A model generated the notes under the pieces. It searched no databases. It saw only the letters and a list, made by a program, of their open reading frames with translations, and had not been told where the DNA came from. Below are positions 9,473-19,088 of a stretch of 64,000 nt of DNA, piece after piece (position 1 is the first letter of the stretch; every line of letters starts with the position of its first letter). Source of the DNA: CAVYXK01 sp963708245 (GTDB taxonomy: Bacteria; Pseudomonadota; Alphaproteobacteria; Acetobacterales; Acetobacteraceae); the NCBI GenBank assembly GCA_963708245.1, contig OY970201.1, positions 1,302,001-1,366,000 of the forward strand, given 5' to 3'. The translations under genes were made by a program, and so were the position numbers.

Positions 9473-10126
9473 CTATGGCGCCTGCACGGCTTGCTGAAGC
9501 GGCACGAATGACGCGCGTCCTGGCCCCCAGGTGTAGCCGGGTGGCGGATTGGCCGCCGGCATCGGCGTCGCCGCCTCCCTTTGCTGTCCCTTCCCACGCG
9601 GTGTCATCTTTGGTCTCGCTGCCGCCGGGCACTCATCGACCGCGAGCGCCTGCTGAATGGGCTTGCTTTGGGTATACGTCGCTAGTTCCTCGATGGTCGA
9701 CAGCTGCATGACCTGGTCGAACATGCCGGAACTGATGCTGCAGAACCGGTCGCCGGACTTCAACGCGAGTGCCGACTGCAGGTTCGCCAGCTCAGTAATG
9801 TATTTGTCGTGCTCCGTCTGGCCTCGCTTGCCATACGCGCGAGCAAAGAAGGCTCTGAGATTCTTCTCTTTCGTCACGAGCGCCGGGCGCAAATGTCGAA
9901 TGAGCGCGTTGTATTTGTCCCTGGTGCCGCAGGTCATGGTGATCAGCTGAAGCTGGCTTACCAGCGCGCTGACGTCGACGGCCCCCTTCTCCGCCGGACG
10001 CGCGCAGATGGGGGCACGCATCGTGGGCGGCATCGGCGCCGGCGGCACGAACTGCTCGGCCACGTTCTGCGGACTCGAGCAGCTCAATGTGCTGGCCGCG
10101 ACGACCAGGGGGGCAAGACGACGCAT
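9473..10126 (-). CDS. Exported hypothetical protein, possible lipoprotein
   Basis: The 217-aa product begins MRRLAPLVVAASTLSCSS, a short basic-hydrophobic signal peptide ending in a Cys. The lipobox is imperfect (Thr at -3), so either lipidation or plain secretion is possible. The mature part holds three or four further Cys residues (PICAR, MTCGTRD, FCSISS, DECP) that could form disulfides in the periplasm, and a Pro-rich C-terminus. The chosen ATG at 10126 has GGGAGG about seven bases upstream; longer starts would bury the signal peptide. Similar conserved proteins are familiar from Acetobacteraceae but have no assigned function. Confidence 0.65.
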   Translation of the reverse strand: MRRLAPLVVAASTLSCSSPQNVAEQFVPPAPMPPTMRAPICARPAEKGAVDVSALVSQLQLITMTCGTRDKYNALIRHLRPALVTKEKNLRAFFARAYGKRGQTEHDKYITELANLQSALALKSGDRFCSISSGMFDQVMQLSTIEELATYTQSKPIQQALAVDECPAAARPKMTPRGKGQQREAATPMPAANPPPGYTWGPGRASFVPLQQAVQAP

Positions 10127-10698
10127 CGGGGACCTCCCAACCCAAAGCCAAGAGCCAACTCGGCAAGAAAGGCAAGCCGTACCCTCGGCCGGTGAAGTCC
10201 TGCAGGTCGAGGGCGAAGACGGCATCAACCTGCTGCGCATCGAGTTCGTTGCACCAGGTGTCGCAGCGGATCAGAGCCAGATCATCAACGGATAGGCGAC
10301 AGAAGCCGATACCTTCGCGGCGCCTGTCGGATCAGTACGCGACGGCGAGTAAGTCCCGAGTTCGGGCGACAGCCCGTACGTCCGGCGTGCCGGTCCGGAT
10401 GAAACCGATCTTGGCCAGGGTGTTGTAGCGGTCGGCGAGGACATAGAGGGTGCCGACATCAGGCGCGAGGCGCTGGGGTGGAAAGGACCCGCTCCAGCTC
10501 CTCGGCCGATAAAAGAATGGCGTTGCTCATCGTGGCCCGTTCGGGCTACCGCTCGGGTGGTAAGCCGACGTAGAGGTCTGGCCACACTGAGGTTCGCTGT
10601 GCGCCCATTTCGGACGTTCAGCGATGACTTTGAAGATGTCGGCTGACCCTAAGCAGAAGTGCCCGATGAGCGACGCTGATGCGAGATATCGGCATAAC
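10127..10698. other. Gap with fragments of a decayed small gene
   Basis: On the minus strand a frame from about 10530 reads MSNAILLSAEELERVL and then, after an apparent frameshift, another frame reads DVGTLYVLADRYNTLAKIGFIR before stopping near 10340. This looks like a small gene broken by a frameshift. No family is assigned. The rest of the gap shows nothing. Confidence 0.35.
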
Positions 10699-12066
10699 TC
10701 AGGCTCTAACTTTGACGCGCACGTAATGATACGAGGCACCGAGGCAAAGATTACCGAGAGCGATGAAGCAGCGTCGGACCCGATGCCAAACAACGCGTCT
10801 GGGATGGGCGCGGCACGTATCCCACGTCCAGTTGCCGTCGTTGCAGCGTAGGGGATGATCGGCAGCCCAGGCCGGGGCCGACACATTCGCGCCAAACGGC
10901 TGGGTTGCGACTGCGACGGCGGGTAGTCGACTCGTCGTGGTCGGTTGTTCTTCAAACGATGGTGCGCTTGCCGATGATGCGGGGTCGGCCTGGGCGCTGG
11001 CGGTCGCGATCTTGGGAACAAGAATTGGAGTCGGAATCATCGCTGAGGCAGGTGCATCGCTGACTGAATGCGAACCGCTAGTTTCCTGCGCCAGCCCATG
11101 ACCCGGGGTCGTTTGGATGACCTTCGGTGCGTCGGGTCCAGACGCGGTTCGCTCGTTCATGTGCGCATGGCCCCAGGTCAGCAGCATCGCCACTGCAACG
11201 AGATACATCGCGGCGAACGCTGTCGCCGCCACCCGGTTACGCCACAGATAGGGGGGCACCTCGCTGAGCCAGTCCAATGCGGTCTCGGTGGATGTGCCCC
11301 CTTTGAGAGTGGTCTCGGTGATGCTGCATTGTGTGGGATTCGCTTCGATGTGGCCGGGCTCGACCGTGCTGGCGTCCGTGCTACCACCCTTCACCTCGAC
11401 GGCCTGTTCCACGTGAGCGTCGGTCACTCGTTCGGCTTGTTCCTCGCCGGCGACGAACAATGCGAGCCCGAGCAAGATCAGGAGCAGGCGTGGCACTCCG
11501 CGGCCACAGGCGATGAGCTGCGTCCACGCTGCCTCGGTGAGGCAGTTGTTCGGAAGTCCTAGTTGTGCCAGGCGCTCCACCAGGAATGCGCGCGCCTCAT
11601 GCGGTGAGAGCGGCGACAGCCGGACGACGGTGACATCGGGGTAGTGTGCGAAGCGTTCTTCGCTGGCGGGCAGTGCCGCAAGGATGATGGCAACGTCACC
11701 GCGGCTGCGGAGTTCGTCGAGCCGCGTCGCGCTCATTCGATCTGCTTCATCCACCAACACAATTTCGGCCGGCCCGACATCAAATGGGCTGTCGCCGAAG
11801 TCCAGCAGACAGGCACTCCGGCCTCGTTTCCCGGCGCCCCTGGTGCGCATTGCACCGGAGTTTTCGGCTGCTCGCCTTCCCAGACCGAAACGGTCCAGTG
11901 GCTTGCCCGGGTGGCGTGGGACCCGAACGTGTCGCTCACAAGTTGCGGGAGCAGCCGCCGACTTGCCCCGGACCGTTATGGGGCGGGAGCGCACGGTGTT
12001 CCCTATTAAGGCGCTTGCGCGGGACCGTCGGACATAATCTTGGGAATGGATCGTCTCACGGCACAA
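10699..12066 (-). pseudogene. AAA ATPase of ExeA/MuB type, N-terminus disrupted
   Basis: The frame contains a clear Walker B (EIVLVDEADRMSA) followed by a sensor-like strand (VAIILAALPAS), a winged-helix-like C-terminal AAA segment, then a membrane helix (AATAFAAMYLVAVAMLLTW) and a low-complexity Ala/Pro/Thr tail with a Cys-containing end. The expected Walker A is absent in frame; only a degenerate TVRGKSAA occurs about 60 residues before Walker B, and another frame between 11733 and 11939 reads protein-like (LVSDTFGSHATRASHW). I infer a frameshifted or N-terminally replaced gene. ExeA-type ATPases work in secretion or transposition; the adjacent transposase debris favours a mobile-element origin. 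Confidence 0.55.
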
Positions 12067-12076
12067 GCGTCGGACT

Positions 12077-12190
12077 ATGCAGAGGTCCGATAGGTCAGAT
12101 CTGCGCCGCTTCCAACTGCATCAGACGCAAACCGGCGTACGCCCGCCGAGCATCAATGCCGCAGTAGCAGCCCTGCGCTTCCATCAGACC
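12077..12190 (+). pseudogene. Internal fragment of an IS91-associated tyrosine recombinase
   Basis: The segment DLRRFQLHQTQTGVRPPSIN followed by AAVAALRF is the middle of the N-terminal SAM-like domain of the tyrosine recombinase that travels with IS91-type transposases. It breaks off after ALRF at about 12180 and has no start of its own. The preceding part of the same protein is found separately at 13134-13283, so the two pieces are out of order. Confidence 0.65.
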
Positions 12191-12254
12191 GCTCGATCGG
12201 CTCGCACCACTGCGTCCCAAGAGGGATCAGCCGCCGGCGTAACGCGCGACGCTC

Positions 12255-12790
12255 GTGACCCGCCCTGCTCTCGTGGTCGCGGATATCTTCCGCGACCACG
12301 GAGCCGCCTGGCGTCGTGCCAACGCCGGCCATATGAGTCTCGGCCAGCTGAAGGCGATGAGCGCAATCGAGAGCTGCCGCACGGCGGCTCTCGGCGGGCA
12401 TGTCGCACGCTGTGAGGACTGTGCATACACCACAGTCGCCTACAACAGCTGCCGTAATCGGCACTGTCCAAAATGCCAGGCAGCGGCGGCCAAGGAGTGG
12501 CTGCAAGCGCGCGAGGCGGAGCTGCTGCCGGTGCCTTACTTCCACCTGGTCTTCACGCTGCCAAGCCCGATCGCCGATATCGCCTATCACAACAAGGCAG
12601 TGGTCTATGACCTGCTGTTCAAAGCCGCGGCCGAGACCATGCTCACGATCGCCGGCGATCCCAAGCATCTGGGCGCCAACATTGGCGTCACCGCGGTACT
12701 GCACACCTGGGGCTCGGCGATGACACACCACCCGCACGTGCACATGATCGTGCCTGGCGGCGGCATCTCGTGCGATGGCCGGCGATGGAT
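12255..12790 (+). pseudogene. IS91-family transposase, N-terminal half
   Basis: The product shows the N-terminal zinc ribbon (ARCEDCAYTTVAYNSC then RNRHCPKCQ), the FHLVFTLPSPI block, and the HUH-type histidines in TWGSAMTHHPHVHMIVPGGG. Homology ends at DGRRWI near 12790, where the frame runs into unrelated or inverted sequence, so the catalytic tyrosines and C-terminus are missing. IS91 elements move by rolling-circle transposition. This copy cannot be autonomous. Confidence 0.85.
12273..12299. repeat. Perfect 11-bp hairpin inside the IS91 transposase start
   Basis: GTGGTCGCGGA (12273-12283) and TCCGCGACCAC (12289-12299) are exact inverted repeats around a 5-nt loop, about 20 bases after the presumed start codon. 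It could form an mRNA hairpin that limits transposase translation, or be a coding coincidence (VVADIFRDHG is conserved in the family). Confidence 0.6.
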
Positions 12791-12860
12791 CCTTGACCTT
12801 GAAGGTCACGCTCTTCTGGTCGGCGGCGATCAGTCGGCTGTTACGCACGATATTATAGCA
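12786..12860 (-). pseudogene. Inverted internal fragment of an IS91 transposase
   Basis: On the minus strand this reads IVRNSRLIAADQKSVTFKVK, the segment that in intact IS91 transposases follows the RYTHR motif downstream of the HUH domain. It abuts the broken end of the plus-strand transposase half at about 12790 but points the other way, so an inversion or a second element copy is involved. Confidence 0.6.
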
Positions 12861-13133
12861 ACCTCCATCTCGATCGTCAGTCCCACCCGATACCTCTCGC
12901 CGGCCGCCCAATCGATGCGCCTTTAGCTGACGAACCGTACGGTCGCGAACGTCTGCTTAACTGATCCAATTTCCCAAAGCGGACGGTCCGGTTTCGGCCA
13001 TGAACGAACCCGCTTGCGCGGGAGAGTGCTGCGTGTAGCGCCGGGCCGGTATGACGACCGGAAAGGGAGTGTGACGGCAGCGGCGTGAACCGACGATCGG
13101 GGTGTCGTCAACCTCAAGATGAGGAGCACCCCG

Positions 13134-13283
13134 ATGAGCAAGAAGTCCATCAGCCCGCTACGTCAGCGCATGATCGAGGACATGACGGTGCGCAACTTCA
13201 TCGAGAAGACGCGCAACGACTATATCCGTCAGGTCTGGTCCTTCACGGCCTTCCTTCATCGCTCGCCGGACACCGCAACGCCC
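13134..13283 (+). pseudogene. N-terminal fragment of an IS91-associated tyrosine recombinase
   Basis: MSKKSISPLRQRMIEDMTVR continues into FIEKTRNDYIRQVWSFTAFL, the SAM-like arm-binding N-terminus of this recombinase family, and ends at RSPDTATPE near 13283. The continuation expected next (DLRRFQLHQTQTG) is the fragment at 12077-12190. The remainder of the protein, with the catalytic R-H-R-Y residues, is absent from the window. Confidence 0.65.
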
Positions 13284-13619
13284 GAGGCGTCCGGAACCCT
13301 TGCATGAGGCGATGAATGTCAAGCGCAATTATGCCACGCGATGGTGCTCCTTTTGTGCGGGACGATCAGAGGGAGCTCGCCATGTGGCGCGGGCATCGCG
13401 CCAACAACCTTGCATTCGGTGGATCCATGCGGACCCGGACCATGATGCAACCATGCGCATCGGCGGCGAAGCTCCGGGGCAGCAGTCCCATTCTTCACAA
13501 CGGCAATCGAAAGCCAAGGGTTCCGTCGGGTCGCTGCCACCTCGGATCGTCATCGGCGGCTCGTGCGAGGAGACGAGCGCCGAAACTGTTTGCGATTGCT
13601 CCTTCGTTGAGCTCGTGAG
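13284..13619. other. Non-coding flank of the IS110-type element
   Basis: The recombinase homology stops at about 13283, and 336 bases without a convincing gene follow before the transposase stop codon. Short frames here have no domain signature. For an IS1111-type arrangement this downstream flank is where a guide (bridge/seeker) RNA would be encoded; no specific structure was proven by eye. Confidence 0.4.
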
Positions 13620-14822
13620 TTATGATGTCGGGCGCAGGACCACGCCCTGCGGTACATCGCCCATCATGACGAACCACCACAGCGCGATGAGCAGCTTGCG
13701 GGCGAGTGCCACAATCATGGTCTTGCGCTTCTTGCTGGCGGCCACGCTCGCCTGATACCACTGCGCCAAGGCACTTTCCTTCTGGTGGACCAGAAAGCGC
13801 CAGGCGAACTGGATCATGCCGCGACGCACTCGTGCGTTGCCCGCCTTGGCGAGCCCTTTCTCTCGTCGGCGCTGGCCGCTCTCGTCGGGTGAGCCCGTGA
13901 GCCCGGCGTATCGAGCAACCGCCCGCTGATCGCGTAAGTCGCGCGAAAGTACTTCACTGGTGAGCATGTTCGCTGTCTCAATGCCAAGGCCATTGACTCG
14001 GCTTAGTTGCAGAACTTTGGCATTTGCCCCCTGCTGCGGCGCCTGTTTCAGCTGCTTCAGACGTGCGGTCTCGATCTGCTGGATCTGCTCGTCAATGAAG
14101 CGCAAATGCGCGATCTCGCGTTCGAGCTCAGCCAGTGTGTTGGGCGGAATAGGGCATCCCTCCGGTGTTCGCAGGGCGGCAAGCTGCTCCGGTGCCTTGC
14201 GCAATCTTGGATTGAAGCCGCGGATGCCGAGGCGCACCAACGCTGCCTTCATGCGGTTGACGATGCCCGTGCGCTTGCCGACCAGTTGCTCGCGCTCGCG
14301 GGTCGGGCGTTTCGCATCCTCCTCTTCCAGAGTAGGGATCGCAGCCATGGTGCAGTGCTTTTTCTCACCGCGCAGCCAACCAAGGAGGGAACGTTTGAGA
14401 AGCACGATATCTAACCGATCGGTCTTCGCCCGCCGCTGCTCGCGCGACACCGCGACGCTGGTCGGGTGAATGACATACGCTTCGATCCCTCGGGCGCGCA
14501 GCCAGCGCGCCAGCCAGAACCCGTCACGACCAGCTTCAAAGGCAACGACCATGCGCGTGATCTTGTGGCCGGCTTTGAGGGCTTCATCACGCCAGCGATG
14601 CAGCAGCTTAAGTAGGCCTTCCTCGTCAGGTACGAGTTTCTTCAGCGGATCTCGCTCGATACCAGGAACTATTCCACCCACCAACCAAGTTGCCAAACTG
14701 AGTTCAACAGCTGCTATCAGCGTTCTATGCTGCTCGAGGGCGACGAGGGACCGGCTGAGGTCATCTTTCGGCTGAGGCATTGGGGCCACTCCATCATCAG
14801 GTTGCAGCGACGATGGTGTCAT
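13620..14822 (-). CDS. IS110-family transposase
   Basis: The 400-aa product has the two IS110 domains. The N-terminal RuvC-like DEDD domain shows an acidic first strand (LIAAVELSLATWLVG, with Glu at the usual Asp position), Glu in RMVVAFEAGRDGFW and the pair in RAKTDRLD. The C-terminal Transposase_20 domain shows LSRVNGLGIETANMLTSE, RDQRAVARYAGLTGSP and RRGMIQFAWRFL, with the serine-containing motif expected near GSPDESGQRR. The length is normal and the frame intact, so it may be active. IS110 enzymes act with a structured RNA encoded in the element's own flank. The plus-strand frames inside it are shadows. Confidence 0.92.
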   Translation of the reverse strand: MTPSSLQPDDGVAPMPQPKDDLSRSLVALEQHRTLIAAVELSLATWLVGGIVPGIERDPLKKLVPDEEGLLKLLHRWRDEALKAGHKITRMVVAFEAGRDGFWLARWLRARGIEAYVIHPTSVAVSREQRRAKTDRLDIVLLKRSLLGWLRGEKKHCTMAAIPTLEEEDAKRPTREREQLVGKRTGIVNRMKAALVRLGIRGFNPRLRKAPEQLAALRTPEGCPIPPNTLAELEREIAHLRFIDEQIQQIETARLKQLKQAPQQGANAKVLQLSRVNGLGIETANMLTSEVLSRDLRDQRAVARYAGLTGSPDESGQRRREKGLAKAGNARVRRGMIQFAWRFLVHQKESALAQWYQASVAASKKRKTMIVALARKLLIALWWFVMMGDVPQGVVLRPTS

Positions 14823-14898
14823 CTCCTCGCCGCCCGCCCCATAGCATCTTCACCAACATCGGACTTCTTGCCGACAGTTCGGAATGTCCGCTTGGGCT

Positions 14899-15045
14899 CG
14901 ATTCTGTTGAAAAAGTCGGGTGACCATGATCGAACCAAAGTTTGAGTGACATCGCCGCCCGGGACAACAAAGGGTCACCGCGGGCGCCCGCTCAATCCGG
15001 ATGTTGCTGGACGCCACTCTACGCGGGACTTTTTCAACAGAATCG
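14899..15045. mobile_element. Miniature inverted-repeat element, copy 1
   Basis: Exact 19-bp terminal inverted repeats, CGATTCTGTTGAAAAAGTC at 14899-14917 and its complement at 15027-15045, enclose about 110 bases without a gene. A second copy with the same ends and a shared internal stretch (ccggatgttgctgg) lies at 29559-29710. The right flanks also resemble each other (gtcgagagc against atcgagagc). It is a non-autonomous element that must rely on a transposase encoded elsewhere. It sits 77 bases upstream of the IS110 start. Confidence 0.8.
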
Positions 15046-15190
15046 GTCGAGAGCGGTCAATCGCAGAAAAGCCGGAGGCCGCGAGTTGCGCCGGCCAGCT
15101 TGACACCCTGGGCGCTGGCGGGTCGGACCCCTGTCGCTGGCCGCTTGCGTACCGCATGATCGCCGCTGCCGTCATAGTGGGGAGTGTGCC

Positions 15191-16585
15191 ATGACCTCCG
15201 CCGCCTTCCGTCCCGTCCACACGCTGGCCACGGAGATTGGCGCGCGCCGCCTGTCGCCGGTCGATCTGGTGGACGAGTGCATCGCGCGCATCGAGCGCCT
15301 GGAACCCAGGCTGCAGGCTTTCGTCTCGGTCAACGCCGCCAACGCTCAACTCGCCGCCGAATCGGCGGACAAGGCGATCCGGGCCGGCCACGCCGTCGGA
15401 CCGCTGCATGGCATTCCGATAGCGATCAAAGACCTCGTGGAAATCGAGGGCGAGGTTGCGATGGGCGGTACCGCGGCCTGGCGCAACCGAATCGCGCCAC
15501 ACACTGCGACGCTTATGTGCAGGCTCATGGCGGCCGGCATGATCAACCTCGGCAAGACCCACACGGTAGAGTTCGCCTATGGCGGCTGGGGCACTAACCA
15601 GCATCTGGGGACACCGTGGAACCCCTGGGATGATAGCACGCACCGCACGCCGGGCGGCTCGTCCTCCGGCTCCGGCGTCGCCGTCGCGGCGCGGATGGCA
15701 CCCTGCGCGATCGGGACCGACACGGGCGGTTCGGTCCGCATTCCGGCAGCATGGAACGGCGTCACCGGGCTGAAGACCACCATCGGCCGGATCAGCACGT
15801 TCGGCATCCTGCCGCTCAGCCCAACGCTGGACACGCCTGGCCCGATTACGCGCGACATCGAGGATGCGGCGCTGCTGCTATCGGTGCTGCAGGGTGAAGA
15901 TCGGCGCGACCGGCGTACTCTGGGCGTGCACGACGTGGAGCCGATGGCGGACCTGCGTCGCGGCGTGACGGGACTGCGTCTTGCACGGCTGCCAAACGAC
16001 GAACGTGACGGTATCGATGTGGAGGTCCTGGCGGCGTACGACCGGTCGGTCGATGCACTCGCCAGCTTGGGTGCGGAGATCGTCGATGTCGCACTGCCCG
16101 CGCGGTTTGCCGATCTCGGCGCGATCAACGCGCGCATCATGTCCGCCGAAGCGTACGCGGCGCTCGCGGAACTGGTCGACGACAATGTTCAACCGCTGGA
16201 CCAGGACGTGCGACCGCGCGTGCGCGCAGGGGCGACGGTCTCGTCGAGGGACTATCTCGTTGCACTGGCCGAGCGGGAGAGGATGAAGGCATCGTTCGAC
16301 GCTGCCATCGAAAGCGTTGACGCACTGCTAACTCCGACCGCTGTGACACCCGCCCTGCCGGTGGCGTCGATCGACCAGAACACGACGCCGGCGATGCTCA
16401 CGCGTTGGGTCAACTTTCTTGACCTGTGTGCGGTGGCGGTGCCGAACGGCTTCACCGCCGGCGGCTTGCCCACATCGCTGCAAATCGTCTGCCGAGGCTA
16501 TACTGAGCCTCTGGCCCTAAGCATCGGCTATGCCTACCAGGCCGCGCACGACTGGCACCTGCGGGTTCCTCCAATGGCGGCATAG
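15191..16585 (+). CDS. Amidase signature family enzyme
   Basis: The 464-aa product carries the Ser-cisSer-Lys machinery: Lys80 in IPIAIKDLVE, the Ser-rich loop TPGGSSSGSG at 153-162, and the nucleophile Ser181 in TDTGGSVRIPA. The length suits a GatA-like amidase, but no gatB or gatC lies nearby, and the flanking catabolic genes suggest hydrolysis of a small amide or of an aryl or carbamoyl amide in the cytoplasm. GGAG precedes the ATG by six bases. It is the first gene of a metabolic island and is convergent with the amidohydrolase that follows. Confidence 0.9.
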   Translation: MTSAAFRPVHTLATEIGARRLSPVDLVDECIARIERLEPRLQAFVSVNAANAQLAAESADKAIRAGHAVGPLHGIPIAIKDLVEIEGEVAMGGTAAWRNRIAPHTATLMCRLMAAGMINLGKTHTVEFAYGGWGTNQHLGTPWNPWDDSTHRTPGGSSSGSGVAVAARMAPCAIGTDTGGSVRIPAAWNGVTGLKTTIGRISTFGILPLSPTLDTPGPITRDIEDAALLLSVLQGEDRRDRRTLGVHDVEPMADLRRGVTGLRLARLPNDERDGIDVEVLAAYDRSVDALASLGAEIVDVALPARFADLGAINARIMSAEAYAALAELVDDNVQPLDQDVRPRVRAGATVSSRDYLVALAERERMKASFDAAIESVDALLTPTAVTPALPVASIDQNTTPAMLTRWVNFLDLCAVAVPNGFTAGGLPTSLQIVCRGYTEPLALSIGYAYQAAHDWHLRVPPMAA

Positions 16586-16782
16586 GCAAGGGCCGCGCTG
16601 ACCCATTGTGTGATGGGACCGACAACCGCGACTCTCGGTTCCACGCATGGCCAAGGCCCGACCATGAGGATGCGCCTGGGTCATGACAGCTGGACCGATT
16701 GATACGGGCGTTGCCATTACCGAGCCGGCACTTTGAACTCGTCGGTGTCGACATAGGTCGGATGTCAATTGACCCGGCGGTG

Positions 16783-17763
16783 TCAGAGCCTGAAGATCGC
16801 CCGCGCGTTGCCCTCGCGGATGGCGTGGCAGACTTCTGCTGGCAGGGCTGCGGTGTTCGTCATAGAGCCCTTCATGTCATGCACTTGGTGCGGATAATCG
16901 GTGCCGAACAGCACGCGGTCGGGGCCAACGATCGAGACCAGGAACTGCAAGGCCGCAGGATGGTAGGTAATGCAGTCGTACCAGATGCGCTTGAGGTATT
17001 CCGACGGCCGCGCCTTGACCCGGCGCCGTGACGGGATTTCCACTTCGTCGCCCTTGTCGAACCGGCCGACCAGGTAGGGCAGTGCGCCGCCACCGTGCGA
17101 GGCGATCAGCTTCAGGTTTGGATAGAGGTCCAGGAAGCCGTCGAAGATGATGCGGGTGAAGGCGAGTGTGGTATCGGCGATGAAGCCAACCGACCAACTG
17201 AGGTCGTATTTCTTCATGTCCATCTGATCGATGCCAGGCAGGTCGGTCGGGTGCACAAGCACCGGCAGTGCGCGTCGATCGATCTCTTCCCACACCGGCG
17301 CGAATAACGGATCGGTCAGGCTGTGGCCGGCGATGTTGGCCAGCACCATCACCCCGACCGCGCCGGCGTCGCAGCTACGCCGCAGTTCGTCCACCGCACG
17401 CACCGGGTACTCCCAGGGCAGCGAGGTGAACCAGCGGATGCGGTCGGGCCACGTCCTCTGTGCCGCGGCCATGCTGTCGTTGGACTCGCGTGCTGCCTCA
17501 CAACTGACGTCCTCTTTGCCCCAGTAAACGTTGGGGCATGTCAGCGAGACGATCGCCATGTCGATGTGTGCAGCGTCCATGTCGCGCAGACGCAGCTCGT
17601 AGTCAAAATGGCCGCGCTGCGGGATCGCAACAGGCGTGTCGTGGCGGAAGATCTCCACCTGCCCGTCCGGCCGCGTCTGCAGGTTGTAGATGCCGCCTTT
17701 CGCCTTCAGCAGCTCCATGAACTTAGCTGTAAACATGTGCGTGTGGACGTCGATGACAGGCAT
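16783..17763 (-). CDS. Amidohydrolase of the ACMSD-like (Amidohydro_2) family
   Basis: The 326-aa product is a metal-dependent TIM-barrel hydrolase or decarboxylase. It starts MPVIDVHTHMF with the HxH metal ligands, then has His in LPVLVHPTDL, the LIASHGGGALPYLVGR motif and the catalytic Asp in VLFGTDYPHQ, ending NARAIFRL. This pattern matches aminocarboxymuconate-semialdehyde decarboxylase relatives that process aromatic-ring-cleavage or 2-pyrone intermediates. I chose the ATG at 17763, giving the family's usual N-terminus, with AGGA about nine bases upstream, over a start 19 codons earlier. The neighbouring aminotransferase is on the same strand, 172 bases upstream. Confidence 0.9.
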   Translation of the reverse strand: MPVIDVHTHMFTAKFMELLKAKGGIYNLQTRPDGQVEIFRHDTPVAIPQRGHFDYELRLRDMDAAHIDMAIVSLTCPNVYWGKEDVSCEAARESNDSMAAAQRTWPDRIRWFTSLPWEYPVRAVDELRRSCDAGAVGVMVLANIAGHSLTDPLFAPVWEEIDRRALPVLVHPTDLPGIDQMDMKKYDLSWSVGFIADTTLAFTRIIFDGFLDLYPNLKLIASHGGGALPYLVGRFDKGDEVEIPSRRRVKARPSEYLKRIWYDCITYHPAALQFLVSIVGPDRVLFGTDYPHQVHDMKGSMTNTAALPAEVCHAIREGNARAIFRL

Positions 17764-17935
17764 CGTGCATTTTCCTTCGACATTACCCGCTTCAGCGTCG
17801 GGCTCGACTTGATCGATCACTCATCGGGCCGGTGTCAATCGGCCAATTCGAAAGCCCTCAACCACGCGGGCTGGAGGTGCTCGATCCCACCAACACGGCG
17901 GCTGACATATGGCGATGCGTTCGCGCGAAGTCCGA

Positions 17936-18865
17936 TCAGGTCGGAATGCGGTCCAGGTACTGCTGAACAAAGTCGCATCCGACCTCTGCCACATACGCGC
18001 GAATCAGTCGTTGCGTGACCGGTCCGGCGCCAGCCCAGGGATGCGCGCCGATCGGCGCACCATTGAAGCAACGCACCGGCAGGATGCACAAACTGGTGGC
18101 AGTCAGGAACATTTCGTCCGCATTGGCGGCGTCGAACAGATCGATGTCTGCTTCTGTGCACGGAATGCCCAGCTTCGCCGCGAGATCCATCGTCATCTGC
18201 CGGCTGACCCCGGGCAGCACATAACGCTCCTTGGGCGTGCGCAGCGCTCCATCCTGTACAATGAAAATATTGCTGCCAGATCCTTCCGCCAGGTTGCCGT
18301 TCTCGTCGAGCAATAGCGGCCACGCATCGGGGCGGGCCGCCTTGATCGGCTGCCCAGCCACAATCATATTGAGATAATTGTTCATTTTGGCCCGAGGACT
18401 CAGCATGCTGGGCGCGGTGCGACGCATCGTAGTGGTCATCACCTCGGCACCGTCGCGATACTGGGTGGCACGGCTGGCAAGCGGCAGCGGGGTGACGTCC
18501 ACGACCACGTTCGGGCCGGTGTGCTCCCAGCCTTCGTCGCCGACTGCATCTACACCGCGACTGACCCGCTGGCCCACCCACCAGTCGCCGTGCGGCTCCC
18601 GGAGATGCTCATTACGGGCAACGACCTCCTCGCTGACCGCGATCATCTCCTGAGGCGAGAGTCCGGGGTCGATCCGTACATAACGCAAGGAGCGATAGAA
18701 CCGATCAATATGCTCCTTCAGCCGGAAGATCGCCCCATTGAACGTGCGCGTCATGTCAAAGGCACCATCGCCGGACTTCCAGCTACGGTCCCGGTAGGGG
18801 ATCATGATCTGCCCCTCCGGCATGATCGTTCCGTTGAACCAGGCCACGCGCGTGTTCGTCAGCAT
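17936..18865 (-). CDS. Class IV aminotransferase (branched-chain / D-amino-acid type)
   Basis: The 309-aa product is a fold-type IV PLP enzyme: WFNGTIMPEG at the start, the PLP Lys in SPRAKMNNYLNMI, the EGSGSNIFIV motif, LPGVSRQMTM and the substrate-loop ending FLTATSLCILPV. It transfers an amino group between a 2-oxo acid and glutamate or alanine; the donor cannot be told apart by eye. The start at 18865 has GAGG five bases upstream; an in-frame ATG 13 codons earlier is less likely. With the amidohydrolase it forms a minus-strand pair divergent from the VOC and racemase-family genes. Confidence 0.88.
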   Translation of the reverse strand: MLTNTRVAWFNGTIMPEGQIMIPYRDRSWKSGDGAFDMTRTFNGAIFRLKEHIDRFYRSLRYVRIDPGLSPQEMIAVSEEVVARNEHLREPHGDWWVGQRVSRGVDAVGDEGWEHTGPNVVVDVTPLPLASRATQYRDGAEVMTTTMRRTAPSMLSPRAKMNNYLNMIVAGQPIKAARPDAWPLLLDENGNLAEGSGSNIFIVQDGALRTPKERYVLPGVSRQMTMDLAAKLGIPCTEADIDLFDAANADEMFLTATSLCILPVRCFNGAPIGAHPWAGAGPVTQRLIRAYVAEVGCDFVQQYLDRIPT

Positions 18866-19088
18866 CCCAACCTCTCGTTCGGACTGCTGTCCAGTTGGTG
18901 ACATCTCGGCAGGTCAAGTTCGCTCATGTCACGATGGACCGAGCGCGGTCAAGCTGCGGCGCACAGCTTGACGCAGGCTGTCATCGCTCAGTTCGATCCG
19001 GCGAACCGCCCCCGCGTCCATCACCCGGATTGACATGCCTCGGGCGAGCGTTCGACGTTCGTCCATCAATCAGGGAAGGAAGACCACC

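Noticed and set aside
10699..12066. Intact ExeA-like ATPase
   Set aside because: Walker A is missing in frame and the N-terminal 80 residues are unlike the family, so it was called a pseudogene.
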